DNA from: a virus
Length of the DNA: 64,000 bases
Virus record (IMG/VR): IMGVR_UViG_3300035670_000177
Location: 1-64,000 of that record
Reading direction: 5' to 3' (one strand)
Of this stretch, positions 44,388 to 53,284 are shown one piece after another. Position numbers and translations under genes: made by a program. The first letter of the stretch is position 1. Every line of letters begins with the position of its first letter. A model generated the notes under the pieces. The model had not been told where the DNA came from and made no database searches. It saw only the letters and a program-made list of their open reading frames with translations.

Positions 44388-45343
44388 TGGAACAAGTATT
44401 GAAGGCTATTAGTATTAATGATTTGGGTGTTGTGGTTGTAAAGCTTCCTACGGGTACATATTTGATCGATGGTGAAGTTGTTGTATCGGAGTACAGCTAT
44501 AATCAAGCACAGCGAGAAATTGCCGTTAAAGATTTGGAAAACATCCGAACAATTTCCACAGTTACACATAAGACTCATTATGTTTCTGAAGCTGGGGATA
44601 CTTTGTCAGTTAACGATTACCAAGAACAGTTGATTAAACTGTCCAAGTATTCAACTTTTGATGGTGCTGATGAGGATGAACACACATGGGAATCTCTTGA
44701 GGATGAATTTGCCTATCGTAAATTTAAGCAGACATGGAAAGTTGTCTACAAGAAAGAAACTATCTATTCAGAGCCTATGCTTGTAGATAAGACACATATT
44801 CGTCAAGACACAGGTAATCCATACATCGTAGCTGGATATCTTACCGGGCGGGCTGATGTTCCTCTGTACAGCTATTCTCGTACACAAGCAATGCACCATC
44901 TTGTATCAGATAAGTTTAAAAGTCTTGGTATGGATTTTGTTAAAGGGGTAAGCTATAGTTCCACCGAAGGCAAGAAAGTTTGGGGTAATTCGGATCATTC
45001 TGGGTTTGAATACTTAGTAGCTTTTGGTAAATACATCATCGGTAAAAATCTTGTAGCCAAAACTCGTGGAGAGTTTAAAGGCTCTCTTGAGCAATTACAG
45101 AAAACGTTCCAAGAAGATAAGAAATGGATTGAAGATTTGATTCAAACACATTATAATCTTCACTTTAGGAATGAATCAGCTTCAACTATGCTGCTAAGTG
45201 AAGTATACAATGGTGTGAAAACTTGCTTGAATTATGTGAATACCATAGACGTTAAGGTTAAGTCGGAAACAAGTAAACGTAGTGTAGTACAACAACTTAC
45301 TAAACTACTTGATGCTGTAAATAAAGAAATCCTTGAGAAGTAG
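44387..45343 (+). CDS. Hypothetical protein, 318 aa
   Basis: Soluble. The middle (KGVSYSSTEGKKVWGNSDHS...) and a helical C-terminus give no family I recognise. The position just upstream of the helicase suggests a link to replication, not more than that. Confidence 0.7.
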   Translation: MEQVLKAISINDLGVVVVKLPTGTYLIDGEVVVSEYSYNQAQREIAVKDLENIRTISTVTHKTHYVSEAGDTLSVNDYQEQLIKLSKYSTFDGADEDEHTWESLEDEFAYRKFKQTWKVVYKKETIYSEPMLVDKTHIRQDTGNPYIVAGYLTGRADVPLYSYSRTQAMHHLVSDKFKSLGMDFVKGVSYSSTEGKKVWGNSDHSGFEYLVAFGKYIIGKNLVAKTRGEFKGSLEQLQKTFQEDKKWIEDLIQTHYNLHFRNESASTMLLSEVYNGVKTCLNYVNTIDVKVKSETSKRSVVQQLTKLLDAVNKEILEK

Positions 45344-45355
45344 GGAGGCTTTTAA

Positions 45356-45556
45356 ATGAACGTGACAAAACATTCTAGTAAGAACAGTACTTCTAAAGGT
45401 AGGATGCTGAAAGAATTGAAGAAACATCTTGATGCAGGGGCAACACAAATCGCTATTACATTGGAAGAGGATGAGGGTGATTCTTCGAAAAATGTGTATA
45501 TGCTTGTTGTGCATGGGGTTAAATCTGAGGACCAGCAAAGCGAACAAAACTCATGA
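45356..45556 (+). CDS. Hypothetical protein, 66 aa
   Basis: ATG after GGGAGGCTTTTAA. αβ, acidic end. Overlaps an alternative helicase start by ATGA. Confidence 0.65.
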   Translation: MNVTKHSSKNSTSKGRMLKELKKHLDAGATQIAITLEEDEGDSSKNVYMLVVHGVKSEDQQSEQNS

Positions 45557-45588
45557 CTTACCAAAAGAAATTTAAAAAGGAGAATTAC

Positions 45589-47154
45589 GTGCAATCTATT
45601 GAGTCAATTGAAGACGTTCTGACTTATCCTATTAAGGCCATCCCAGAGCGGGGTATTAAACAATTTACAGCAGAACATTTCGAAATCCGCACACTGTTTT
45701 CTGAAGCTAGCGGCAAAGTAGAAGCTTACTATTTCCCTGTAAAGAAAGAAGGGAAAATTATTGGCTTCAGTAAGCGAGATATGCGTTATCCTAAAAAACA
45801 TGATAACCACTTCTCAGCAGTCGGTAACGTTGATATTAAATCTGATCTTTGGGGTCAAGATAAGTGTAAAGCAGGTAAGACCTTAATCATCACTGAAGGT
45901 CAATTTGATGCTGCAATCACTTGGCAAGCTCTTATGGAGCACCAAAAGAATCCTGGCGAATACGTTCCAAACGTAGTTAGTATCGGCTTCGGGACTAAGA
46001 ATGCCGCTGAACACGTAGGCAACAATCTTGATTTTGTAGAAAAGTATTCTGAAGCCCGGATCGTCTTTGATGGTGATGAAGCTAAACCAGCAGAAGCCAA
46101 GAAAGGCATTATGAAAGGCAAGGAAGCAACTGGCGAAGTTTGCCTTTTGCTGGGCAGTCGTGCTAAAGTAGTTGAACTGGAAAAAGACAAAGACCCTTGC
46201 GACTACAAGGATAATCTTAAAGAGCTTAGCCGTCTTGTTAGCTGGACTGCTAAAGAATATGCACCGGAAGTATTGATTCGTGGTGGTATTGGTCTTGATA
46301 ACCTCTTGACTCCCGTTGAATCTGGTACGATGGTTAGTTGCTTGCCTGAAACAATGCGAGTTATGCATGGTCTGCGACCAGCAGAGCTTACTGTAATCCT
46401 TGCTCCTACAAACGTCGGGAAATCTACAATTTGCCGTGAAGTGCAGTATGCTCTTGCAAAAGATGGTAAGCATGTTGCTAACTACTTCATCGAAGAAGAT
46501 AGTAAGAAAACTCAACAAGCAATGATTGCACTTGATAATAATGTTCTTCTACCTAAATTCCGAGAAGATCCAAACATTATTACCCGTGAAGCTGCTGAAA
46601 AGAGTTACATGGAGCTTATTGATAATGGACGTACTCTTTGGATCGACACAGCACAGACTTTCGGTAAGCTCACCCCAAAAGAGTTTATCAAGAGCCTGAA
46701 GTGGGCACATGCAATGGGAGCTGAGTTTGCTATCCTTGACCACATCAGTATGATCTTTAGTGCATCAGAGAATGATAATGAACGTAAAGAGATTGACCAG
46801 CTTCTGACAGAGCTTGCAGCTTTTGTAACAACTACACGAATGCATTTGATTGTAGTGGCTCACATTAAGCGTATGCCAATCATCGCACCAAAAGATAAAG
46901 AAGGTAATGTCAAGTATCCTTACTGGGTTAAAGTAGATAAGGAAGCAGGCCGTGGTTCTGGTGCTTTTGAACAGCTAGCACACAACATTATTGTCCTTGA
47001 GCCTGAGATTCTTGAAAGTGGTGATCGTGGGCGCATGCGGACAAGGGTTGTAAAAAACCGTGAGTGGGGTTATATTGGTTTGGGTGATGTACTTACCATG
47101 CATCCTGTAACTGGTCGATTGGTAAATGCAAAGACGAATGAAGAAGAATTTTAA
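45589..47154 (+). CDS. T7 gp4-like TOPRIM/DnaB-type helicase, 521 aa
   Basis: GTG 45589 sits 6 bases after AAGGAG; the longer ATG (45553) has no such signal. A TOPRIM domain (about residues 95-180) shows LIITEGQFDA and IVFDGDEAK. A RecA-like hexameric helicase domain follows, with Walker A LAPTNVGKST (about residues 270-280), Walker B FAILDHISMI and the downstream ARG-region VKNREWGYIG. The order is that of T7 gene 4, but the N-terminal zinc-binding primase module of about 60 residues is absent. It should unwind the fork; primer synthesis may need another factor. Confidence 0.9.
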   Translation: MQSIESIEDVLTYPIKAIPERGIKQFTAEHFEIRTLFSEASGKVEAYYFPVKKEGKIIGFSKRDMRYPKKHDNHFSAVGNVDIKSDLWGQDKCKAGKTLIITEGQFDAAITWQALMEHQKNPGEYVPNVVSIGFGTKNAAEHVGNNLDFVEKYSEARIVFDGDEAKPAEAKKGIMKGKEATGEVCLLLGSRAKVVELEKDKDPCDYKDNLKELSRLVSWTAKEYAPEVLIRGGIGLDNLLTPVESGTMVSCLPETMRVMHGLRPAELTVILAPTNVGKSTICREVQYALAKDGKHVANYFIEEDSKKTQQAMIALDNNVLLPKFREDPNIITREAAEKSYMELIDNGRTLWIDTAQTFGKLTPKEFIKSLKWAHAMGAEFAILDHISMIFSASENDNERKEIDQLLTELAAFVTTTRMHLIVVAHIKRMPIIAPKDKEGNVKYPYWVKVDKEAGRGSGAFEQLAHNIIVLEPEILESGDRGRMRTRVVKNREWGYIGLGDVLTMHPVTGRLVNAKTNEEEF

Positions 47155-47163
47155 GGAGTAAAG

Positions 47164-49626
47164 ATGTTCATCGACATTAGCTGGGACCGTGAAACAACTG
47201 GTCTTCTAGATGAAACGGCTATTGATTACACTCAAAGCCCATACAAACTACGAGACACTTTTAAGACAAACTGTATTGTTGTTGAAGAACATCAGACAGG
47301 TAAAATTATTGCTTTCTATGACGGTCCTAAGTACATTCTCGATGGCCGTCGTTATGAAGAAAAAGGAGAGCATGGGACTTATATTCTTGAAAATTATGTT
47401 CCTCAAGAATATGAGCACCATCCACTCAAAGCTTTTAAGGAATATGTTCTTAAAACAAATATTCGAAAAGTAGTTGCACACAACCAAATCAACTTCGACT
47501 TGCTGGTTGGTAAGCTTGAAGAGGATATGGATTATACAATTGAGGCTGATACTTGGTGTGGTAAGGAAGTTGAATTTGAGGATACACTTGTACTCTCAAA
47601 AACGCTAAACCCTGACCGCTTCGGTGGCCACAGTTTGGAGAAACTTTCTGAAAAGGTAAGCATTCAGAAGATTGATTTTCGTAAACACATGCCAGCAGAT
47701 ATCCGCTTCTTGGAATTTGCAGCCGATGAGTTGTATTATTGCATTTATGACGTTAAAGCCAACACTCAAGTTTACTATTATCTTGACAAAGAGCGTGAAG
47801 GTTGGGATTGGAAAGATGCGATTAGCCTTGAAAAGTCTGTTGCGGAATTGATTACTCGGCAAACACACCGAGGTTTTAAGTTTGACAAAGAGCTTGCAGA
47901 GAAAAATGTAAAAGAGCTGGATGCTTTGATGGAAGAAAGGCGGCTTCGTGTTGAGCCTGTTCTACCTAAACGCCCAGCTACAAAAGCTTTTATGAAAGAT
48001 TTCACTCCGCCTGTTCGTCAGTTCAAGAAAGATCGAAGCGTTGCAGCAGACCTTGTAAAGTTTGCAGATAAGGTTGGAGCAGAGCTTAAGCTTGACGAAG
48101 AGAATGTACCGGTTGAGTTTATTTTTCAGGGTAAGAGTTATTCTTTACCATTGAAGACTGAACCGCTTGTTACTGAGATGGATGCTACAATCGATGATAC
48201 AACGCACATTAAAGAGTGGCTTTGCAGTTTAGGTTGGTCGCCCCAAGAGTATAAAGAGAAGGACTTGTCAACAGACACGAAAAAGATTAAGCTAATTCAT
48301 GAAAAGCTTGTAGCTGCAATTGATCGTTATGTTGCTCAAACTCTTGCAAGTAACTTCTGTGATGATCGTTGCGACCATTTGGATACAACAAGGCAAAAAC
48401 TAAAATCTGCTCTTATGAAACGTGCAGAGTCAGGACGAGCTATTAAGGTACTGACAAATCCAAGCTTCACTGTAGGGCAAGACAAGGAAATGGACCCCGG
48501 CCTTGAAGTAATTGCTGAGAAATTTCCTTTTGTACGTGATGTTGTAGAGTACCTAACTTATAAACATCGTCGTAACAGTATTCTTGGTGGAGGTTTGGAA
48601 TGGGATGAAGATGAAGAACCGGAAAAAGGATATATCGCTTCTGTTCGTCAAGATGGGCGTATTCCAACACCAGCAGATACTTGCGGGGCTGCTACCAGCC
48701 GTATGAAACATCGTCTGGTGGCCAACATTCCCCGCGTAACGTCTTTGTATGGCGAACCTATGCGAGAGATGTTCTGTGTTGACGATGGTTACTATCAGAT
48801 TGGTTATGACTTCGATAGCCTAGAAGCACGAGAAGAGGCGCATTACTGTTGGAAGTATGAACAAGGAAGTAAAGAATATTGCAACTCTCTTTTGATGGAC
48901 AAACCTTTTGACGTACATACAATGATGGCGAAACGGATTACAGAAATTATTGGACGAGAGTTTGGGCGATCCCCTGCAAAAAACGTTAAATACGGCTGTA
49001 CTTATGGTGCTCAAGCTAAAAAGGTGGCTAAAACTATCGGCAGTGATATTCGTGTTGGTGAGATGGTCTTTAGTGCATTTTGGGAAGCAGCGGCACCGCT
49101 AGATCAACTTAAAAAGCGTCTTGCTGCATATTGGGAAAATCAAGGAGGTAAGAAGTTTATTCTGGGCTTAGATGGTCGTAAGGTTCCAACACGTTCTGCC
49201 CATGCTATCTTGAATTCTTTGTTCCAGAGCGCAGGGGTACTATGTGCAAAACGTGCTATGGTGATCCATGACCGTAAATTGAAAGCTGAAGGTTTGGACG
49301 TTGACTTCTTTAGAGAGGACTGGAAAAATAAGACTTTCTGCCAACAACTGATTGCCTACCATGATGAGGCTCAGATAGAAGTTAAGAGAGAATTGGTACA
49401 GTTTAAAATGTTTGCCACTCAGGAAGAAGCTCAAGCTTTTAAGGATGCTTCAGATAAGATTTGGTCTGACATTAAACCCAACAAAAACGGAGGCGTGTTT
49501 ATTGCGTACTCCCGTCCGGGTGAGCTAGCAGCACAAGCAGTAAAGGAAGCCGGAGAGTATTATAATTTGAATGTTGAATTGACAGCAGGCTACATGGTTC
49601 ATCGAAATTGGGCTGGGTGCCATTGA
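47164..49626 (+). CDS. Family A DNA polymerase with 3'-5' exonuclease, 820 aa
   Basis: N-terminal exonuclease motifs WDRETTGLL (DxE), AHNQINFDLLVGKLE and a later Y-x-x-x-D (YYCIYDVKANTQ). Polymerase motifs: A (GYDFDSLEAREEAHY), B (RSPAKNVKYGCTYG) and C (AYHDEAQIEV, HDE). There is no 5'-3' exonuclease domain; that activity is encoded separately at 53285. Length is above T7 gp5 (704 aa). It is probably the replicative polymerase. An HNH gene follows 9 bases after the stop. Confidence 0.95.
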   Translation: MFIDISWDRETTGLLDETAIDYTQSPYKLRDTFKTNCIVVEEHQTGKIIAFYDGPKYILDGRRYEEKGEHGTYILENYVPQEYEHHPLKAFKEYVLKTNIRKVVAHNQINFDLLVGKLEEDMDYTIEADTWCGKEVEFEDTLVLSKTLNPDRFGGHSLEKLSEKVSIQKIDFRKHMPADIRFLEFAADELYYCIYDVKANTQVYYYLDKEREGWDWKDAISLEKSVAELITRQTHRGFKFDKELAEKNVKELDALMEERRLRVEPVLPKRPATKAFMKDFTPPVRQFKKDRSVAADLVKFADKVGAELKLDEENVPVEFIFQGKSYSLPLKTEPLVTEMDATIDDTTHIKEWLCSLGWSPQEYKEKDLSTDTKKIKLIHEKLVAAIDRYVAQTLASNFCDDRCDHLDTTRQKLKSALMKRAESGRAIKVLTNPSFTVGQDKEMDPGLEVIAEKFPFVRDVVEYLTYKHRRNSILGGGLEWDEDEEPEKGYIASVRQDGRIPTPADTCGAATSRMKHRLVANIPRVTSLYGEPMREMFCVDDGYYQIGYDFDSLEAREEAHYCWKYEQGSKEYCNSLLMDKPFDVHTMMAKRITEIIGREFGRSPAKNVKYGCTYGAQAKKVAKTIGSDIRVGEMVFSAFWEAAAPLDQLKKRLAAYWENQGGKKFILGLDGRKVPTRSAHAILNSLFQSAGVLCAKRAMVIHDRKLKAEGLDVDFFREDWKNKTFCQQLIAYHDEAQIEVKRELVQFKMFATQEEAQAFKDASDKIWSDIKPNKNGGVFIAYSRPGELAAQAVKEAGEYYNLNVELTAGYMVHRNWAGCH

Positions 49627-49635
49627 TGAGGTAAT

Positions 49636-50292
49636 ATGGAAGAGATTTGGAAAGATATTAAAGATTATGAGGGTGTATATCAAGTAAGTAGTAGGGGTAG
49701 GGTGAAGAGATTGCCAACCACAGTCACAATGAGAAATCAGGTAACAGAATGGCAGCAACCTTTGACAGAATATGTCTTCACTCCTTCCTTGGACAGTAAG
49801 GGCTACCCTCAAGTTTTGTTGTCTATTGGCGATAAAAAGAGGGTAGCAAGAGTTCACAGATTGGTTGCAGAGGCTTTTCTACCCGCGCCTTCTGAAAAAT
49901 TAGTTGAAAATTGTCGTAATGCCGGTTTAGACTACGTGCTTGTGAATCACAAAGATACTGTTCGGACAAACAATGAATGGGAAAACCTTGAGTGGTGTAG
50001 CCCTAAATTCAATTGTGATTGGTGCGTCGAGACTGGATCGCACAATACGGAGACTATTAAAGGCTCTCTAAACTACAACGCACAGTTAACCGAGGCCGAT
50101 GTTACTGAAATTGTACAGAAGCTCAGGGCAGGAGGCATCAGTCAGGAAAAGCTTGCAGAACTGTATGGAGTAAAGCAAATTACAATATCTAATATCTGGA
50201 CAGGACGGAGCTGGTCATGGTTTACAGGGATTCCCCGTAAGTCACGAACGAGACGCAAACAAGGAAAATCAGAGTCAATCGCAGAAAGCTAA
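49636..50292 (+). CDS. NUMOD4-HNH homing endonuclease, 218 aa
   Basis: NUMOD4 motif at the start (EIWKDIKDYEGVYQVSSRGR), an HNH core (VARVHRLVAEAFLP, LVNHKDTVRTNNEWENLEW), and a C-terminal helix-turn-helix (ISQEKLAELYGVKQITISNI) of the kind that binds DNA in homing enzymes. It directly follows the polymerase gene, a favoured target for such enzymes in phages. ATG after TGAGGTAATATGG-type context. Confidence 0.88.
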   Translation: MEEIWKDIKDYEGVYQVSSRGRVKRLPTTVTMRNQVTEWQQPLTEYVFTPSLDSKGYPQVLLSIGDKKRVARVHRLVAEAFLPAPSEKLVENCRNAGLDYVLVNHKDTVRTNNEWENLEWCSPKFNCDWCVETGSHNTETIKGSLNYNAQLTEADVTEIVQKLRAGGISQEKLAELYGVKQITISNIWTGRSWSWFTGIPRKSRTRRKQGKSESIAES

Positions 50293-50325
50293 TTGCCACT
50301 AACTGAAAAATAAATAATTTTGTTG

Positions 50326-50354
50326 TAGACAGACCCATTTATAGGTGCTAAAAT
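50326..50354 (+). promoter_or_regulatory. sigma70-type promoter with -10 inside a dyad
   Basis: TAGACA (50326-50331), 17-base spacer, TAAAAT (50349-50354). Arms ACCCATTTAT (50333-50342) and ATAGATGGGT (50353-50362) pair over 10 bases with one wobble. A second small hairpin AGGTTTA...TAAACCT follows at 50364-50381. Confidence 0.65.
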
Positions 50355-50405
50355 AGATGGGTAAGGTTTAAAAATAAACCTCTCAAAAATCAAAGGAGAG
50401 ACGTG

Positions 50406-50594
50406 ATGCTGAACAAAGACAATCAACTGATTGGTAGATACCACTACATGATCAAAGCAGGTGCTGTGGTTAAGTTTGATCAATTTGATGAGGAAGGAGA
50501 AATTATTGGAACAATGGAAGTAACTACAGCAGAAGATATCTGCGTATGGCTTGAAAACACCAAAGTAAATCTCTCAGCTTACAAAAACGTCTAA
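50406..50594 (+). CDS. Hypothetical protein, 62 aa
   Basis: ATG (or the GTG at 50403) after AAAGGAGAGAC. β-rich small protein. Not recognised. Confidence 0.7.
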   Translation: MLNKDNQLIGRYHYMIKAGAVVKFDQFDEEGEIIGTMEVTTAEDICVWLENTKVNLSAYKNV

Positions 50595-50609
50595 CTAAGG
50601 AGAAACAAA

Positions 50610-50786
50610 ATGGCTAAAACTCTATACACCTACGAAATCAATGTAAATGGCTCACCGCTTGTAACTGATCTTGAATCACGAGAGCTTGCAAGGGATGAAT
50701 TGAAGTTGGTGAAGAAAGCTGGTTATACTGATGCAAAGATTTTGCAACGCACTTACAAACTAGAAACTACTAAACAAGTACGCTAA
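50610..50786 (+). CDS. Small hypothetical protein, 58 aa
   Basis: ATG 50610 after AAGGAGAAACAAA, TAA 50784-50786. αβ basic peptide opening MAKTLYTYEINVNGSPLV. Not recognised. Confidence 0.7.
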   Translation: MAKTLYTYEINVNGSPLVTDLESRELARDELKLVKKAGYTDAKILQRTYKLETTKQVR

Positions 50787-50808
50787 CTTAAATAAATAAG
50801 GAGATAAA

Positions 50809-51108
50809 ATGAATATTGGTCTAGAAGAAATTATTCAATACATTGAAATCGTTCCAGAATTTAAACCTGTTGTACGTAAGCTCATTGATGCTCTGAAAGC
50901 TTATGAAGATGAATACAATGAGATTTCAAATTTTGTAATTGATCGAACTGTTGCAAATAAGATTAAAATGTACAAAGCATTCCAAGACGCAGGGATTAGT
51001 GATGACCATGCGTTAGCGCTAACTGTAAATGTATATCAGCAGTTTGAAAAGACTGTTAAAGAATTTGGCAAGAATGTTTCGGCTAGTAAAGCGGACAAGA
51101 AAAGCTAA
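50809..51108 (+). CDS. Hypothetical helical protein, 99 aa
   Basis: All-helical, ATG after AAGGAGATAAA. Precedes the SSB gene. Not recognised. Confidence 0.7.
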   Translation: MNIGLEEIIQYIEIVPEFKPVVRKLIDALKAYEDEYNEISNFVIDRTVANKIKMYKAFQDAGISDDHALALTVNVYQQFEKTVKEFGKNVSASKADKKS

Positions 51109-51179
51109 ATAATCTCGAAAGAGATATCCTCAACAAAGTAATGTGACTAAATAATACACGTAAATAGAGAGAAATAAAT

Positions 51180-51947
51180 ATGACTAAGAAAGCTCAACTG
51201 AAAACTGAAGTAATTGTCCGTGATCTGCCGAAGAAAGGTGATTTCGAAACTCTTAATATCTATCTGAAGAATGTTCCTGTGTTCTATCCGGTAGTACACA
51301 CTCCGAAGGAGAAGTTCCAGAGTAAAGAACGTGAGTTCAGTGTAACGCCTTTTGTGGATGAAGAAGCTAAGGATAAGCTGTTGGACGAAGTGATGGTTAA
51401 CAAGACCTTTGCAGAAGTAGGGGTTTCGAAAACCAGCAAGCCACCCAGGAAGATCAAATATCCACTGAGTTCTCAAGTTGAAGAAGGTAAGGCGAATTAT
51501 GATCTGGTAGATGGTCTTTGGGGTTTCAGTGTAGCTAAAGCTGAATTCTCGAAACAAGGTAATCCTATGAGTGTCAATGTGATTGACCTTGAAGGTAAGC
51601 CATTTACTGAGAACGTTGGCAATGGCTCTATCGTCAATCTGAAGCTGTTTGGATACAAAAATCGAGAAGGTCAGGTTGTAGTTCAACTGGATACTCTGCA
51701 AGTGGTTGAACATGTTCCGTTTGAATCTCGTGGTTCTTCTGATTCGGTAGAAGACGATGTACTTGGTGTGAGTTACCAAGTGAAGAAAGCTGATAAGCCG
51801 GTTGAAGCTAAGGAAGTTCCTGTTGCAGCCAAACAAACTACTAAACAAGCTCCATCACCAGCACAGGATTTTGATCAATTCGATGATGATATTCCGTTTG
51901 CTCCTATCGGGTTACAGGAAGGTAAGATGATCCTGCATATGATCTGA
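51180..51947 (+). CDS. Single-stranded DNA-binding protein-like, 255 aa
   Basis: A β-rich core of about 190 residues followed by a Lys/Ala/Pro-rich linker and DFDQFDDDIPF, the acidic tip by which SSB proteins recruit partners. Unlike most SSBs the tip is not terminal: APIGLQEGKMILHMI follows. The core does not show an obvious bacterial SSB motif, so identification depends on the tail and the replication context. An HNH gene begins in the stop codon (TGATGA). Confidence 0.65.
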   Translation: MTKKAQLKTEVIVRDLPKKGDFETLNIYLKNVPVFYPVVHTPKEKFQSKEREFSVTPFVDEEAKDKLLDEVMVNKTFAEVGVSKTSKPPRKIKYPLSSQVEEGKANYDLVDGLWGFSVAKAEFSKQGNPMSVNVIDLEGKPFTENVGNGSIVNLKLFGYKNREGQVVVQLDTLQVVEHVPFESRGSSDSVEDDVLGVSYQVKKADKPVEAKEVPVAAKQTTKQAPSPAQDFDQFDDDIPFAPIGLQEGKMILHMI

Positions 51948-52375
51948 TGAAGAAGTGTTTTAAGTGTGGGGTTGAAAAACCCCTATCTGAATTCTATAAA
52001 CATCCAAGAATGGCAGACGGAACGGTAAACAAATGCAAGGAATGTAATAAAAAGGATGTAAGAGAAAACAGAGAGCTTAGGCACGACTATTATATTGACT
52101 ATGATCGAAAACGAGGCGGATCAAGACAAGATCCTCAATACCTTAGGGATTACAGAGCTAAGTATCCGAAGAAATATAAAGCCCACTTGGCTGTAGCCAA
52201 TGCTGTTCGGAGCGGAGTATTAGTAAATCCTAGAGTGTGTGAACTTTGTCCTGAAGACTACGCAATTGTTGCTCATCATTGCGATTATGATAAACCTTTG
52301 GAAGTTCTCTGGTTATGCGAGTTTTGCCATAAACAATGGCATAAAGAGAACGGTGAAGGCTTAAATGCAAGTTAG
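51947..52375 (+). CDS. HNH nuclease with N-terminal zinc finger, 142 aa
   Basis: N-terminal CFKCGVEKPLSEFYKHP ... CKECNKK is a zinc finger common in phage HNH proteins. The C-terminus has CELC, VAHHCDYDKP and WLCEFCHKQWH, an HNH ββα core with zinc cysteines. Start overlaps the SSB stop. Probably a free-standing homing endonuclease. Confidence 0.82.
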   Translation: MKKCFKCGVEKPLSEFYKHPRMADGTVNKCKECNKKDVRENRELRHDYYIDYDRKRGGSRQDPQYLRDYRAKYPKKYKAHLAVANAVRSGVLVNPRVCELCPEDYAIVAHHCDYDKPLEVLWLCEFCHKQWHKENGEGLNAS

Positions 52376-52431
52376 CCCTTTCTGATCTAATTACAAAGCA
52401 CAAGGACGTGCATTATTTAAAGGAGAAACAA

Positions 52432-52809
52432 ATGGGTACTGTAGTACGACAAGAGAAGATTGGTGATTCCTCGATTACACTAAGCTTTGAAAACTATCAG
52501 GACTTTCTTGATTATCAAAAGAAAGAACGCGAGCAAGATGCTTTAGATGTAGAAGAGGCAGCTAATCGTCGTAGTGACTTTGTAGTAAATTTCTTTAAAA
52601 CTCCAGACGAATTGCCATGGAATAAATACCAGCTTGTGTTGTCAGAGGAAGAATACTATTATCTGTCTTGCATTCTAGGTCATCTGGTCCCTGCTGGTGA
52701 GATTAGTAAGAGCTTGCTGGATAAAGTAGGCTTGGATGACTTGGCCTGCGAAGATTTTGATAAAGTGGTCTTAACTTGTACTGAAATTAAACTAGTGGAG
52801 AGTAAGTAA
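52432..52809 (+). CDS. Hypothetical protein, 125 aa
   Basis: ATG 52432 after AAAGGAGAAACAA. Acidic helical protein. Not recognised. Confidence 0.7.
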   Translation: MGTVVRQEKIGDSSITLSFENYQDFLDYQKKEREQDALDVEEAANRRSDFVVNFFKTPDELPWNKYQLVLSEEEYYYLSCILGHLVPAGEISKSLLDKVGLDDLACEDFDKVVLTCTEIKLVESK

Positions 52810-52994
52810 TGAGTAGTGTAATTAAACGTCTAGAGGGTGTAGTTGAAAGCTTGAAGAAAACTCGTGACAACGATCAGGCTGAATATGAGCATCATGTAGC
52901 GTCTGCTGAGAGTTATAAAGATAGTGTTATTAATCTCAGTATTGAGATTCAAGAAGTAGAAGAAGCCCTAAATAAACTTAAGGAGAGCAAATAA
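52809..52994 (+). CDS. Coiled-coil protein, 61 aa
   Basis: Predicted two-helix coiled coil throughout (VIKRLEGVVESLKKTRDN). Overlaps both neighbours by one base of stop/start. Not recognised. Confidence 0.65.
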   Translation: MSSVIKRLEGVVESLKKTRDNDQAEYEHHVASAESYKDSVINLSIEIQEVEEALNKLKESK

Positions 52995-53245
52995 TGAAAG
53001 AACGTCAATCACTCTTTGACCGCAGCTACCAGCTAGAACAAGAAATCTTCACCCTTCAAGAAGACTTGAAAGAGTTGAAAGGAGAATTCACCTACCACAA
53101 AGAATATTGTGTAGATGGGTTTGATAAAGAAGAAGTGGCTAAGATCATGAAGGCTGCCAAAGCTAAGGTTAAACAAGATGATCTTCTAGCCAAAGCTGAG
53201 GAACTAAACGAGATTCAGCAGATTCAAGACACTTACTCGAAGTAA
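52994..53245 (+). CDS. Coiled-coil protein, 83 aa
   Basis: Heptad-rich helix (YQLEQEIFTLQEDLKELKG). Last gene before a terminator. Not recognised. Confidence 0.65.
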   Translation: MKERQSLFDRSYQLEQEIFTLQEDLKELKGEFTYHKEYCVDGFDKEEVAKIMKAAKAKVKQDDLLAKAEELNEIQQIQDTYSK

Positions 53246-53252
53246 TTCATAT

Positions 53253-53272
53253 AGGCCCGAAAGGGCCTTTTT
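53253..53272 (+). terminator. Intrinsic terminator
   Basis: AGGCCC-GAAA-GGGCCT followed by TTTTA, 8 bases after the stop at 53245. Confidence 0.85.
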
Positions 53273-53284
53273 AGTGAGGAATAA

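Noticed and set aside
45883-46518. Leftward ORF of 211 codons opposite the helicase
   Set aside because: Antisense to a clear helicase coding region, with no motif and no ribosome binding site.
51147-51848. Long leftward ORF (233 codons) opposite the SSB-like gene
   Set aside because: It mirrors a rightward gene with a plausible product; the peptide is low-complexity Phe/Leu/Arg-rich, as expected of an antisense shadow.
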